A DNA stretch of 64,000 nucleotides from Actinomadura atramentaria DSM 43919 (GTDB taxonomy: Bacteria; Actinomycetota; Actinomycetes; Streptosporangiales; Streptosporangiaceae). The notes under the pieces were generated by a model that was given only the letters and a program-made list of their open reading frames with translations, made no database searches and was not told where the DNA came from. The position numbers and the translations under genes are program-made. Within the stretch, counting starts at the first letter, position 1; every line of letters starts with the position of its first letter. Shown in pieces: positions 31,194 to 39,217 of this stretch. The stretch is from contig NZ_KB907226.1 of assembly GCF_000381885.1 (NCBI RefSeq), positions 54,317 through 118,316 of the forward strand, written 5' to 3'.

Positions 31194-33680
31194 TCACAGC
31201 AGCGTCCTCGGCCGGACCGCGTTCGCGGCGTCGATCAGCTCGCGCCGCTCCTCGCGGTCGCGGGTGTGCCGGGCCAGCACCCGGTAGGTCTCCTCCAGGC
31301 GGCCGCGCAGCGGCTGCTCGGCCAGCGGCACGCCGAACACCGTCGCCGGCCCGCCCGCCCGGCCGTGCCGGACGGAGTCGAGCGCGGCGTGCAGCACCTC
31401 CACCGCGAGCCGGGCGCGGCGCAGCTCGTCGACCTCCAGGACGGTCAGCCGGTTGCCCGCGCCGACCAGCTCCTCGGCCGACGCCTCGCCCGAAGGACGG
31501 CCCCGCACCGCCGTCGCGACCGCCGCCGCCTGCGCGCTCACGTGCCGCACCGACGTGCGCGGCACCGAGTCCAGCACCGCGATGGCCGACGTCCGGTCGC
31601 CCGCCCGCAGGTACACCCGCGCCAGCCCGAACGCCGCGTTGATGTAGCCGGGGTCGGTGCGCCACACCAGGTCGTACAGGCGCGCGGCGTCGCGCGGCGC
31701 GGACTGCTCGCGGCAGTACGCCAGCGCGAGCTTGGGCGCGGCCTCGCCGGGCAGCAGCCCGTACATGCGGTCGAAGCGCGGCTCGGCCTCGGCCGTGCGG
31801 CCGTCCGCGAGCAGCGCGACCGCCCGGTACCACTCGATCCGCCAGTCGCCGGGCAGGTCGGCGGCGACGCCGTCCAGCACCGACCACGCGCCCGCGCCGT
31901 CGCCCAGCTCGATCCGCACCCGGGCCAGCGTCAGCCGGACCTCGGGCGTCTGCCGGGGGATCGCCGCGACGGCCGCCGCGAGCTGCGCGGGCTCCATCGC
32001 GGTCAGCCCGGCGAGCGTGCCCGCCGCCGGGTCCGCGCCGTCCACCAGCGGCACCGGCAGCGCGGCGGCCGCCTCGGCGGGCGGGACGGGCGGCAGCGCC
32101 GTCGCCGCGTCGCCCTCGGTGCCCGGCACCGCCCGCTCGGGGCCGAACAGCCCGGACGCGGCGGGGCGCGGCTGCCCGTCCTCGGCCGACAGCACCTCGC
32201 GCAGGACGCCGGTGAGCTGCTCGGCCATCTCGGCGGCGTCCTGGAACCGCTCCGCCGGGTCGCGGTGCGTCGCGCGGCGCAGGAACCGGTCGAACGACTC
32301 GTGCCGGGCCAGCAGCGGGACGTCCTCGCGCGGCGGCAGGCTCGTCGCGTACTTCCCGGTGTAGCCGCGGAACGGGAAGCTCAGCACCGCCAGCGTCCGG
32401 CCGACCGTGTAGAGGTCGGACGTGACGGACGGGCCGACCTCGGAGATCTCCGGCGCCTGGTACCCGACCGTCCCGTAGATCGGGCTGACCTGGTCGTCCA
32501 CCCGGCGGACGCCGCCGAGGTCGATCAGCCGGAGCTGCTCCTCGGACTGGATGACGTTGTCCGGCTTGAAGTCGCAGTACAGCAGGCCCTGCGCGTGCAG
32601 GTACCCGAACGCCTGCAGCACCTCCAGCGCGTACGCGATCGACTGGCCGAGCGGCAGCGCCTCCGCGCCCGTCGCGCGCTGCGCCGACAGGATCTCCTTC
32701 AGCGACCGGCCGCCGACGTATTCCATGACGATGTAGTCGTCACCGGCGTGCTCGACGAAGTTGTAGATCTTGACGATGTTGGGGTGCTCGACCTCGGCCA
32801 GGAACGCCCGCTCGGCCTGCGCGGCGGCGGCCGCGTCGGCGTCGCCGGTGTCCAGCAGGCCCTTCAGCACCACCCACCGGTCGCTGACGTTGCGGTCCTT
32901 GGCGAGGTAGATCCAGCCGAGCCCGCCGTGCGCGAGGCAGCCCAGCACCTCGTACTGGCCGCGCACCAGGTCGCCGGGGCGCAGCTTCGGCGTGAACGAG
33001 AACCGCGTGCCGCACTTGGGGCAGAAGCCCTCGCTGCGGCCGGGCTGGTCGCCGCGCGCGCGGCCGACCTTCTCGCCGCAGCTCCCGCAGAACCGCTTGT
33101 TCTCCGCGACCTCCGCGTTGGACAGCACCGCCGTGGACGGGTCGCGGTAGGGGACGCGCGGCACCTCGACCAGGCCCGCGCCGAGCATCCCGCGCCGGCC
33201 CGACGACCGCGCCGAGCCCGTCCGCGTGCTGCCGGTGCGCACCGAGCCGGTCGCGTGCGTGCCGTAGCTGCCGCGCGACGCGTGCGAGCCGGCGGCGGCC
33301 GGGCGGCTGACGACGGTGGGCGGGGCGGGTTCGGCGCCCTGGCCGGGCGGCATGCCGCAGACGTCGCAGTAGCCGTCGCGGATCGTCCCGCCGCAGCCCG
33401 CCACCGCGCAGCGCGGCGGCGCGGACGGCGGCCCGGACGGCGGCCCGGACGGCGGCGCGGACGGCGTCCCCGGCGGGGGAGCGGACGGCGGCGCGCTCGG
33501 CGGTCCGGACGGCGACCCGTAGCGCGGCGCGGGCGGCCCCGACGCGGGTGTGCGCGTCGTCGGCGGCGCGGCGCCGGGCAGCGCCCCGCCCGCGGGCGTG
33601 CCGGAGGAAGGTGGCATGCCGCATATGACGCAGTAACCGTCCTCGATGTTTCCGGTGCATCCCGGCGCGGTGCAGTTCAA
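31194..33680 (-). CDS. pknG: PknG family Ser/Thr protein kinase
   Basis: This is an 828-residue soluble kinase. Two zinc ribbons (CTAPGCTGNIEDGYCVICG and CAVAGCGGTIRDGYCDVCG) flank a Pro-rich linker, and the PknG rubredoxin-like module follows (RFCGSCGEKV...FCPKCGTRFSF, about 200-240). The kinase domain (about 245-500) has the glycine loop LAHGGLGWIYLAKD, Lys in WVVLKGLL, the PknG-type loop YCDFKPDNVI in place of HRD, LIDLGGVR and YQAPEI. A TPR-rich C-terminal domain ends the protein. TTG 33680 overlaps the stop of the upstream gene. In mycobacteria PknG controls 2-oxoglutarate metabolism through GarA in response to amino acids. Confidence 0.93.
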   Translation of the reverse strand: MNCTAPGCTGNIEDGYCVICGMPPSSGTPAGGALPGAAPPTTRTPASGPPAPRYGSPSGPPSAPPSAPPPGTPSAPPSGPPSGPPSAPPRCAVAGCGGTIRDGYCDVCGMPPGQGAEPAPPTVVSRPAAAGSHASRGSYGTHATGSVRTGSTRTGSARSSGRRGMLGAGLVEVPRVPYRDPSTAVLSNAEVAENKRFCGSCGEKVGRARGDQPGRSEGFCPKCGTRFSFTPKLRPGDLVRGQYEVLGCLAHGGLGWIYLAKDRNVSDRWVVLKGLLDTGDADAAAAAQAERAFLAEVEHPNIVKIYNFVEHAGDDYIVMEYVGGRSLKEILSAQRATGAEALPLGQSIAYALEVLQAFGYLHAQGLLYCDFKPDNVIQSEEQLRLIDLGGVRRVDDQVSPIYGTVGYQAPEISEVGPSVTSDLYTVGRTLAVLSFPFRGYTGKYATSLPPREDVPLLARHESFDRFLRRATHRDPAERFQDAAEMAEQLTGVLREVLSAEDGQPRPAASGLFGPERAVPGTEGDAATALPPVPPAEAAAALPVPLVDGADPAAGTLAGLTAMEPAQLAAAVAAIPRQTPEVRLTLARVRIELGDGAGAWSVLDGVAADLPGDWRIEWYRAVALLADGRTAEAEPRFDRMYGLLPGEAAPKLALAYCREQSAPRDAARLYDLVWRTDPGYINAAFGLARVYLRAGDRTSAIAVLDSVPRTSVRHVSAQAAAVATAVRGRPSGEASAEELVGAGNRLTVLEVDELRRARLAVEVLHAALDSVRHGRAGGPATVFGVPLAEQPLRGRLEETYRVLARHTRDREERRELIDAANAVRPRTLL

Positions 33681-34867
33681 CGGTCCGGTCCCTTCGCGCG
33701 GGCGGTGATGGCCTGCTGGTAGCCCGACAGCGCCGCGGTGGCCCGCCGCAGGTCGCAGGGCGCCGACCACAGCAGCGCGCGGGCGCGCTCGTGCAGCTCG
33801 GCGAGGTCGGCGTCCTCGGCGTGGCCGAGTCTGGCCGCCTTCATCCGGTAGGCGTCCAGCCGTCCGCGCAGCTCCTCGCGGCGGTCCAGCAGCCCGGCGG
33901 CCAGGTCGCGGCTCTCCCGGACGCGGCGCAGCGCGTCCGCGGCGGCGGCCTCCAGCGCGGCGACGCGGTCGGCCAGGCCGGGCGCGTCCCCGGCCCGCCG
34001 GACGGCCGCGCAGCGGTCCGCGAGGGCTACGGCGAGCGCCGGGACGTCCGGCGGCGGCGGGGCGGCTACCTTGGCGGCGACCTCGGCGCGGACGCGGCGC
34101 GCCTCGTCCTCGGCGTCGCGGACGAGCGCGACCGCCGCGTCCAGCGCCGCGAGCCGGTCGCCCAGCTCGGCGCGCGCCCGAGCCTCGGCGCGGGCGCGCT
34201 CGCGCAGCCCGGCCAGCGCGTCGTGGACGCGGGTGAGGCGCGGCAGCCCGTCGCGGAGCGCGGTGAGCGGGTCGGCGCGGACGGCCGCCGCGAGCGCGGC
34301 CAGCTCCGCGAGCGGCGCGGCGGCCTCGGGCAGCGCGGCGGCGTCGCGTCCGGCCTGCTCGGCGCGCTCCAGCGCGGGCAGCAGCGCGGACCACGCCGCG
34401 TCGACGTCGGCGACGCGGCGCACGGCGTCCTCGTACAGGTCGGTCATCCGGTCGACGACGGTCGCGAGCGTGTGGTTCGGCGGCGGCGCGGCGAGCAGCG
34501 TCCGCCGCTCCAGCGGCACCTCGCGGGCGGGCGGCTCGACGGACCGCCCGAGCAGCAGGCGCGACAGCTCGGCCAGCTCGGCGCGGTCGGGCCGGGACCG
34601 GCGGGCGCGCAGTTCCCCGGCCGCGTCGACCACCCGCGCGTACCGGCCGAACCAGTCCCACAGCTCCGCGACGCCCGCCCGGACCTCGGCCCGCGCCCGC
34701 GCGGTCGCGCCCTCGACCGGCGCCCCGAGCAGCATCCGGTAGCCCGGCTGCGCCTCCAGTTCGAGCAGTTCGGCGTTGATCCGGTCCCGCGCGTCGCGGA
34801 CGGCGGCCAGCTCGGCGTCCACGCCGTCGCGGTCGAGCACGGGGAACGCGTCGGTCAAGCGGCACAC
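33677..34867 (-). CDS. Coiled-coil protein, first gene of the PknG cluster
   Basis: This is a 396-residue soluble protein that is almost wholly alpha-helical. Ala/Arg/Glu/Leu-rich heptads run through about 20-390, for example LRERARAEARARAELGDRLA and VRDAEDEARRVRAEVAAKVA. There is no membrane segment, cysteine cluster or known catalytic motif. The likely start is GTG 34867, with TTG 34855 as an alternative. It is translationally coupled to pknG (TTGA overlap) and may be a scaffold or adaptor of the kinase. I do not recognise a family. Confidence 0.75.
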   Translation of the reverse strand: MCRLTDAFPVLDRDGVDAELAAVRDARDRINAELLELEAQPGYRMLLGAPVEGATARARAEVRAGVAELWDWFGRYARVVDAAGELRARRSRPDRAELAELSRLLLGRSVEPPAREVPLERRTLLAAPPPNHTLATVVDRMTDLYEDAVRRVADVDAAWSALLPALERAEQAGRDAAALPEAAAPLAELAALAAAVRADPLTALRDGLPRLTRVHDALAGLRERARAEARARAELGDRLAALDAAVALVRDAEDEARRVRAEVAAKVAAPPPPDVPALAVALADRCAAVRRAGDAPGLADRVAALEAAAADALRRVRESRDLAAGLLDRREELRGRLDAYRMKAARLGHAEDADLAELHERARALLWSAPCDLRRATAALSGYQQAITARAKGPDR

Positions 34868-34894
34868 CCCCGGACGGCACTGGAACCTGTCATT

Positions 34895-34912
34895 CCCCTG
34901 ATAGGGGGATCA
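34895..34912. promoter_or_regulatory. Inverted repeats in the pknG-cluster/WYL divergent region
   Basis: CCCCT-gat-AGGGG (34895-34907) overlaps CTGAT-agggg-gATCAG in the 137 bases between the divergent coiled-coil and WYL genes. The position suggests an operator for the PknG operon. No firm -35/-10 pair was found for that strand. Confidence 0.35.
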
Positions 34913-34983
34913 GTGTCCCGTACCGCGCTGATCTGCTCAAGTGGCCCCCTCGCGGGCGGCCCGCGGCCCTGGGAAATGTCGGT

Positions 34984-35003
34984 GTTCGAACATATAATCG
35001 AAC
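34984..35003 (+). promoter_or_regulatory. Palindrome around the -10 box of the WYL gene
   Basis: GTTCGA (34984-34989) and TCGAAC (34998-35003) form an inverted repeat that encloses a consensus -10 box TATAAT at 34993-34998. The box ends 6 bases before the ATG at 35005, so the transcript starts at or next to the start codon. A protein bound to the palindrome would block the promoter. Confidence 0.6.
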
Positions 35004-35004
35004 C

Positions 35005-35535
35005 ATGCCGAACGTTGCGACGCCCCGCACGGAACCGCTCTTCACCGAGCCCGCAACCACCGAGTCCGCAACCACCGAGCCCGCCCTCACCCCCGCCGAG
35101 GTCGCCTCGCTGGCGCTCTCGCTCGCCCACCTCGGCGCGGGACCGCAGGCCGCGACCGCCCGCCGCGCCCTGCGCGCCCTCCTCGGCGACGGCCCGCACG
35201 ACGCCGTCGCCGCCGAGACCCTGCAGACCCTCACCGACGCCCAGGACGCGGCCACCGCCGACCGCGCCCGCGTCATCGCGTCCGCGATCACCGAGCACCG
35301 CGTCGTCCGGCTCTGCTACGGCGACGCGGGCGCGAACGTCACGATCCGCGAGGTGGAGCCCGTCACCTGCCTCGTCCACCGCGACCACTGGTACCTCGTC
35401 GGCTGGTGCCGGATGCGGCGGGGCGTGCGCGCGTTCCGCTTCGACCGCATCCTCGCCGTCGAGTCCACCGGGATGCCGGCCCGGCCGCACCGCGCGGACC
35501 GCTACCTGCCGTTCCAGCGGCGCGCGGCCGCGTGA
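35005..35535 (+). CDS. WYL domain protein without a helix-turn-helix
   Basis: This is a 176-residue protein. An acidic, Thr-rich start has a short repeat (EPATTESATTEPAL) encoded by 15-base repeats. A small helical region follows, then a WYL domain (about 90-165). The domain has ITEHRVVRLCYGDAGANVTI, REVEPVTCLVHRDHWYLVGW, CRMRRGVRAFRFDRILAVES and LPFQRR. WYL domains bind nucleic acids or small ligands and usually follow an HTH domain in regulators; here no HTH is visible. The gene is leaderless behind a TATAAT box inside a palindrome. It is divergent from the PknG cluster. Confidence 0.85.
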   Translation: MPNVATPRTEPLFTEPATTESATTEPALTPAEVASLALSLAHLGAGPQAATARRALRALLGDGPHDAVAAETLQTLTDAQDAATADRARVIASAITEHRVVRLCYGDAGANVTIREVEPVTCLVHRDHWYLVGWCRMRRGVRAFRFDRILAVESTGMPARPHRADRYLPFQRRAAA

Positions 35536-35538
35536 CGG

Positions 35539-36462
35539 TCAGCCCGGCGGCGCGGCGCGCCGCCGGGCGAGCGGCACGGGCGGAAGGGACAGCGCGGCGC
35601 GCGGCCGGGGCAGCCGCCGCGCGCCGCGCGCCAGACCCCGGCCGAGGCGCCCGGCGGGCGTCCGGCCGGGATCGGCGGCCTGCTCGGCGCGGAGCCCGTC
35701 GATGATCCCCTCGACGGCCTCGCGGGTCGCGTCGCGCACTTCGGTGAGCGCGCCGACGTCGTCCGCGCGGCCGCGCCACGGGGAGGTGTCGATCGGCGCG
35801 CCGAACCGGTAGTAGAGCCGCTCCGCGCGCGGGATCGGGGTGGGGCCGATCCCGCGCGACAGCGGCATCAGCAGGTCGTCGCGGCGGCCGCGGTCGCCGA
35901 GGACGGCGCGGCCGAGCGCCCGCGCCGGGCCGAGCAGCGGACTCGCCGCGTCCACGACCGTCGTGAACATCTCCTCCGCGCCGACCGACCCGAACGGGAC
36001 GATCGGGCAGCCCGCCTCCACCGCCATCCGCGCGAAGCCGAGCCGCCCCTCCCACTGGAGCCGGTACCGCTCGCCGCGCCGCCGCGTCGCCTCGCGCGCG
36101 CCGCCGGGGAACACCACGACCGTCTGCCCGGCCGCGAGCATCGCCCGGCAGTTGTCGCGGGTGCCGCCCACCGAGCCGCCCGCCGTCAGCAGCGTCCGCC
36201 AGCCGGGGACGAGCCAGTGCAGGTGGTCGGCCAGCGACCGCACCCAGACGCCGCGCCGCCGGTGGATCTCGAAGAACATCAGCGGCGCGTCCACCACGCC
36301 GTAGACGGTGTGGTTCCCGACGAGCAGCGCCGGGCCGCGCACGGGCACGTTCTCCACGCCGTGGAAGACGGGCGACGTCCACGCGCGCCACGGCGCGAGG
36401 GCGAGGTCGGCGGCGCGGATCAGGTGCTCGGACGGGGGCGTCCAGTCCACGGGGGAGGCCAT
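35539..36462 (-). CDS. PlsC/DGAT-like lysophospholipid acyltransferase
   Basis: This is a 307-residue protein of the 1-acylglycerol-phosphate/diacylglycerol acyltransferase superfamily. VGNHTVYGVVDAPLMFFEIH holds the catalytic His and downstream Asp. VVVFPGGAREATRRRGERYR is the FPGG-x-RE motif common in the DGAT2/TMEM68-like group, and GCPIVPFGSVGAEEMF follows. There is no clear transmembrane helix; membrane contact may use the N-terminal amphipathic segment LIRAADLALAPWRAW. The tail is Arg/Pro-rich. A role in triacylglycerol or phospholipid synthesis is inferred. It ends 3 bases from the convergent WYL gene. Confidence 0.85.
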   Translation of the reverse strand: MASPVDWTPPSEHLIRAADLALAPWRAWTSPVFHGVENVPVRGPALLVGNHTVYGVVDAPLMFFEIHRRRGVWVRSLADHLHWLVPGWRTLLTAGGSVGGTRDNCRAMLAAGQTVVVFPGGAREATRRRGERYRLQWEGRLGFARMAVEAGCPIVPFGSVGAEEMFTTVVDAASPLLGPARALGRAVLGDRGRRDDLLMPLSRGIGPTPIPRAERLYYRFGAPIDTSPWRGRADDVGALTEVRDATREAVEGIIDGLRAEQAADPGRTPAGRLGRGLARGARRLPRPRAALSLPPVPLARRRAAPPG

Positions 36463-36507
36463 CCCCGCATCGTAGTCACCGAGCGCTTATTCGCAGGGCG
36501 GGCCGGG

Positions 36508-37254
36508 TCACAGCAGCCCGGCGTACTCGCCCCCGTCCACCGGGATCGCCGCGCCCGTCACGAACGACGCCTGCCGCGAGCACAGGTAGGCGACGAACGC
36601 GCCGAAGTCCTCCGGCGCGCCGACCGCCCGCGCCGGGACCTGCGCGGCGGCCTTCGCCAGGTCGCCGCCGTACAGCTTCGCCAGCCGCGCGGTCGCGTGC
36701 GAGCCGGGCTGCAGCGAGTTCACCGTGACGCCGTCGGCGGCGACCTCGCGCGCCAGCGTCCGCAGGAACGCGGTCGCGCCCGCGCGCGCCGTGTTCGACA
36801 GGATCAGGTTCGGGTTCGGCTGCCGCACCGACAGCGACGTGATCGCCACGACCCGCCCGAAGCCGCGCTCGCGCATCTCCGGCACCGCCGCCCGGCACAT
36901 CGCCACGACCGACAGCAGGTTCAGCTCCAGCGCCGGGCCGTAGGACTCCAGCGGCGTGTCCGCGAACCCGCCCGGCGGCGGCCCGCCCGCGTTGGCGACG
37001 AGGATGTCCACGCCGCCGAGCGCCGCGCGCGCCGCCGCGACGAACCCCGTCGCGCCCTCCGGCGTCCCGACGTCCGCGACGATCGGATGCGCGCCCGGCC
37101 CGAGGTCGGCCGCCGCCGCGTTGATCCGGTCCGCGTCGCGTCCGCAGATCGCCACCCGCGCGCCCTCGGCCAGCAGCGCCCGCGCGCTCGCCAGCCCGAG
37201 CCCGCCCGACGCGGCGGCGACGGCGGCGCGGCGGCCGTCCAGTCCGAGGTCCAT
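36508..37254 (-). CDS. SDR family protein lacking the catalytic Tyr/Lys
   Basis: This is a 248-residue Rossmann-fold protein of short-chain dehydrogenase type. AAASGGLGLASARALLAEGA replaces the usual TGxxxGxG loop but keeps the glycines. RVAICGRDADRIN, ILVANAGGPPPGG (NAG motif) and VTVNSLQPGSHATARLAKLY are typical. At the catalytic positions ITSLS carries the Ser, but the YxxxK motif is SNTAR, so Tyr is Ser and Lys is Arg. Activity may be lost or altered. GGAGGGG precedes the ATG at 37254. It is divergent from a TrmB-like regulator that may control it. Confidence 0.85.
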   Translation of the reverse strand: MDLGLDGRRAAVAAASGGLGLASARALLAEGARVAICGRDADRINAAAADLGPGAHPIVADVGTPEGATGFVAAARAALGGVDILVANAGGPPPGGFADTPLESYGPALELNLLSVVAMCRAAVPEMRERGFGRVVAITSLSVRQPNPNLILSNTARAGATAFLRTLAREVAADGVTVNSLQPGSHATARLAKLYGGDLAKAAAQVPARAVGAPEDFGAFVAYLCSRQASFVTGAAIPVDGGEYAGLL

Positions 37255-37280
37255 GCGTCCCCTCCAAGATCGTTTCAAGG

Positions 37281-37324
37281 ATCCTAGATCACGGGGCGGT
37301 CACGGCCGCGGACGCCTCTAGGAT
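37281..37324. promoter_or_regulatory. Divergent -10 boxes (TAGGAT) for SDR and TrmB genes
   Basis: The octamer TCTAGGAT occurs on both strands. Its TAGGAT core is at 37281-37286 on the minus strand for the SDR gene. On the plus strand it is at 37319-37324, ending 7 bases before GTG 37332. The symmetric arrangement appears as an inverted repeat with a 27-base spacer. Confidence 0.5.
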
Positions 37325-37331
37325 GTCGGCG

Positions 37332-38177
37332 GTGAGCATGCAGGACGTCCTCGCGCACCTCCAGCGGCTCGGCATGTCCGGCTACGAGGCCAAGGCGTAC
37401 ACCGCGCTCGTCGGCGCGGGCCGCCCGCTGAACGGGTACGAGGTCGCCAAGCGCTCGGGCGTCCCGCGCAGCACCGTCTACGAGACGCTCGGCAAGCTCG
37501 TCAGCCGGGGCGCGGCCTACGAGCTGCGCGGCGACGGCGAGGCCACCGGGTACCTGCCGCTCCCGCCGGACGCCCTGCTCGACCGGCTGCGCCGCGAGTT
37601 CGACGGCTCGGTCTCGGTGCTGCGCACCGCGCTGCCCGCCGTCGCCGCCGCCCCCGAGCCGCACGTCATCCACAACCTGCGCGACGGCGCGGCGCTGCTC
37701 GCCCGCGCCGCCGACGTCCTGGCCGCCGCCCGCCGCGACGTGTTCGCCTCGCTGTGGCCGCAGGAGGCCGCGCACCTCGCGGACGGCCTGCGCGACGCGG
37801 GGGAGCGCGGCGTCGAGGTGTCGGTCCTGGCGTTCGGCCCCGAGCCGGACGGCCTCGCGGCGGCCGCGACGGTCCACCGCCACCGCTACTCCGCGCCGGA
37901 GGCCGTCCTGGACGACCTCGGCTACCGCCTGATCGTCGTCGTGGGCGACCGCCGGGAGGCCGTCGTCGGCGGCTTCGGCGCGGACGGGACGGCGTGGGGC
38001 ATCTACACCGCCGACCCGGCGGTCGCCCTGATGGCCGCCGAGTACGTGCGGCAGGACGCCGCACTGCAGATCCTCGCCGAGCGGGTCGGCGAGCACGAGC
38101 TGGACCGGCTGTTCGCGACGGACCCCGGCCTGCTGCGCCTGCTGGGCCGCCGCGCGCGTGGCGAAACAACGGACTAA
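37332..38177 (+). CDS. TrmB-like transcriptional regulator
   Basis: This is a 281-residue protein. The N-terminal winged helix (about 1-75) is of the TrmB type: LQRLGMSGYEAKAYTALVGA, YEVAKRSGVPRSTVYETLGK and LVSRGAAYEL. The C-terminal domain (about 100-255) resembles the TrmB ligand-binding/PLD-like fold, with VIHNLRDGAALLARAADVLA and VFASLWPQEAAHLADGLRDA. GTG 37332 is chosen because a TAGGAT box ends 7 bases upstream, giving a leaderless message; the ATG at 37323 overlaps that box. It is divergently arranged with the SDR gene. The ligand is unknown. Confidence 0.85.
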   Translation: MSMQDVLAHLQRLGMSGYEAKAYTALVGAGRPLNGYEVAKRSGVPRSTVYETLGKLVSRGAAYELRGDGEATGYLPLPPDALLDRLRREFDGSVSVLRTALPAVAAAPEPHVIHNLRDGAALLARAADVLAAARRDVFASLWPQEAAHLADGLRDAGERGVEVSVLAFGPEPDGLAAAATVHRHRYSAPEAVLDDLGYRLIVVVGDRREAVVGGFGADGTAWGIYTADPAVALMAAEYVRQDAALQILAERVGEHELDRLFATDPGLLRLLGRRARGETTD

Positions 38178-38273
38178 ACGCGCGAAGAGGGACAAATTTC
38201 ACAACGCCCGCGCGGCGGCCGGGTCGCGAGCCGTCTGGGGCGAATGCCCTGTTCGTCGGGTTCCCGAAGATTG

Positions 38274-38302
38274 TTGACGACTGTTGGTTGTTGTCGTTAA
38301 TT
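38274..38302 (+). promoter_or_regulatory. Candidate promoter P1 of the gene at 38452
   Basis: TTGACG (38274-38279), a 17-base spacer and TTAATT (38297-38302) form a sigma-70-like promoter. It sits in an A/T-richer patch that stands out from the surrounding GC. Confidence 0.6.
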
Positions 38303-38340
38303 TCCGTCTGCGCGGTATCGACAAATCATCGCCACGGCCA

Positions 38341-38369
38341 TTGACTGGGTCTGTGTCGGGCGACACAAT
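38341..38369 (+). promoter_or_regulatory. Candidate promoter P2 with internal palindrome
   Basis: TTGACT (38341-38346), 17 bases and CACAAT (38364-38369) form a second promoter. The spacer and the start of the -10 box carry the perfect palindrome TGTGTCGGGCGACACA (38352-38367), a good position for a repressor. Confidence 0.55.
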
Positions 38370-38451
38370 CTGACTGTTCCAATTAAATGTGGCTAAAACG
38401 TTAAAGGTTCGTACCGGCCGTCCGGCCGGTCCGCCGCAGGGGAGCCGCGTT

Positions 38452-38820
38452 ATGAGCGCAGACGAGCACGCCGCGGAGGTCGAGGCACTGCGGCGCCGCT
38501 TCCCCGGATGGGCCGTCTGGTACGGCCCCTACACCGGCCACTGGTGGGCCCTGCCGCCGCGCGGGAGCGCCGCCCGGGGCTTCGTCGAGGCCGCCACCCC
38601 GCAGCACCTCATCGCCCGCATCGAGGGCCGCCCGCCCGCCGACCGTCCCCCCGTCCCCCGCGCCGCGCGGCACCCCGAGCGGGCCCCCGCGCGGCCGCCG
38701 TCCCCCCAGCCCCGGCGGGACGCGCGGCGTCCCTCGAACCTGCTCCGTGTCGAGGGCGCCACACCGCCGCCGTCCCCCCGGGTACCGGTGGTCGCGTGGC
38801 CGGGCGGCACCGCGAGGTGA
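38452..38820 (+). CDS. Small Trp-rich protein with Pro/Arg tail
   Basis: This is a 122-residue protein. The compact N-terminal part (1-60) begins MSADEHAAEVEALRRRFPGW and contains FPGWAVWYGPYTGHWWALPP, an aromatic-rich stretch I have seen only as uncharacterised in actinobacteria. TPQHLIARIEG follows. The rest is Pro/Arg-rich and probably disordered. GGGGAG precedes the ATG. Two candidate promoters and a perfect palindrome lie in its 140-base leader, so it is likely tightly regulated. Function is unknown. Confidence 0.7.
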   Translation: MSADEHAAEVEALRRRFPGWAVWYGPYTGHWWALPPRGSAARGFVEAATPQHLIARIEGRPPADRPPVPRAARHPERAPARPPSPQPRRDARRPSNLLRVEGATPPPSPRVPVVAWPGGTAR

Positions 38821-39217
38821 CCGCCGTCCTTACCTGGCCGCCACCGCCGCGGCCGCCGCGGCCCGGGGCCGGGCGAGCCGCGCCGCACCCCCCTCCAGCG
38901 AACCGGGGCGCGGCGCGGACCCTGGCGCACACCGTCCTCCCCGGGCCGCGGCGGCCCTCCGTCCCGGACAGCCCCGCGCCGTTGCACCGAAAATTGCGCG
39001 CCCGCGCCCCGCGATAAACGCCGCCGCGCCCCCGGCCGGGGAAATGGGACATGTCCAAAGAAACGCTTCCCGGCATTCGCCGCGGGGATTTCCGGCGGCC
39101 CGCCCGCGCCCCCGTACGGGCCGGGGCGCGCGGATCGCCGCGCCCCGGGAGGCGCTACGCTGCGCCGATGGGCCGGATCACCGCGGGGACGGTCCGGGCA
39201 AGCGGATCGGGAGCGAC

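Noticed and set aside
31266..33722. 818-residue plus-strand frame opposite pknG
   Set aside because: Antisense of a clear kinase gene, with no domain or ribosome site.
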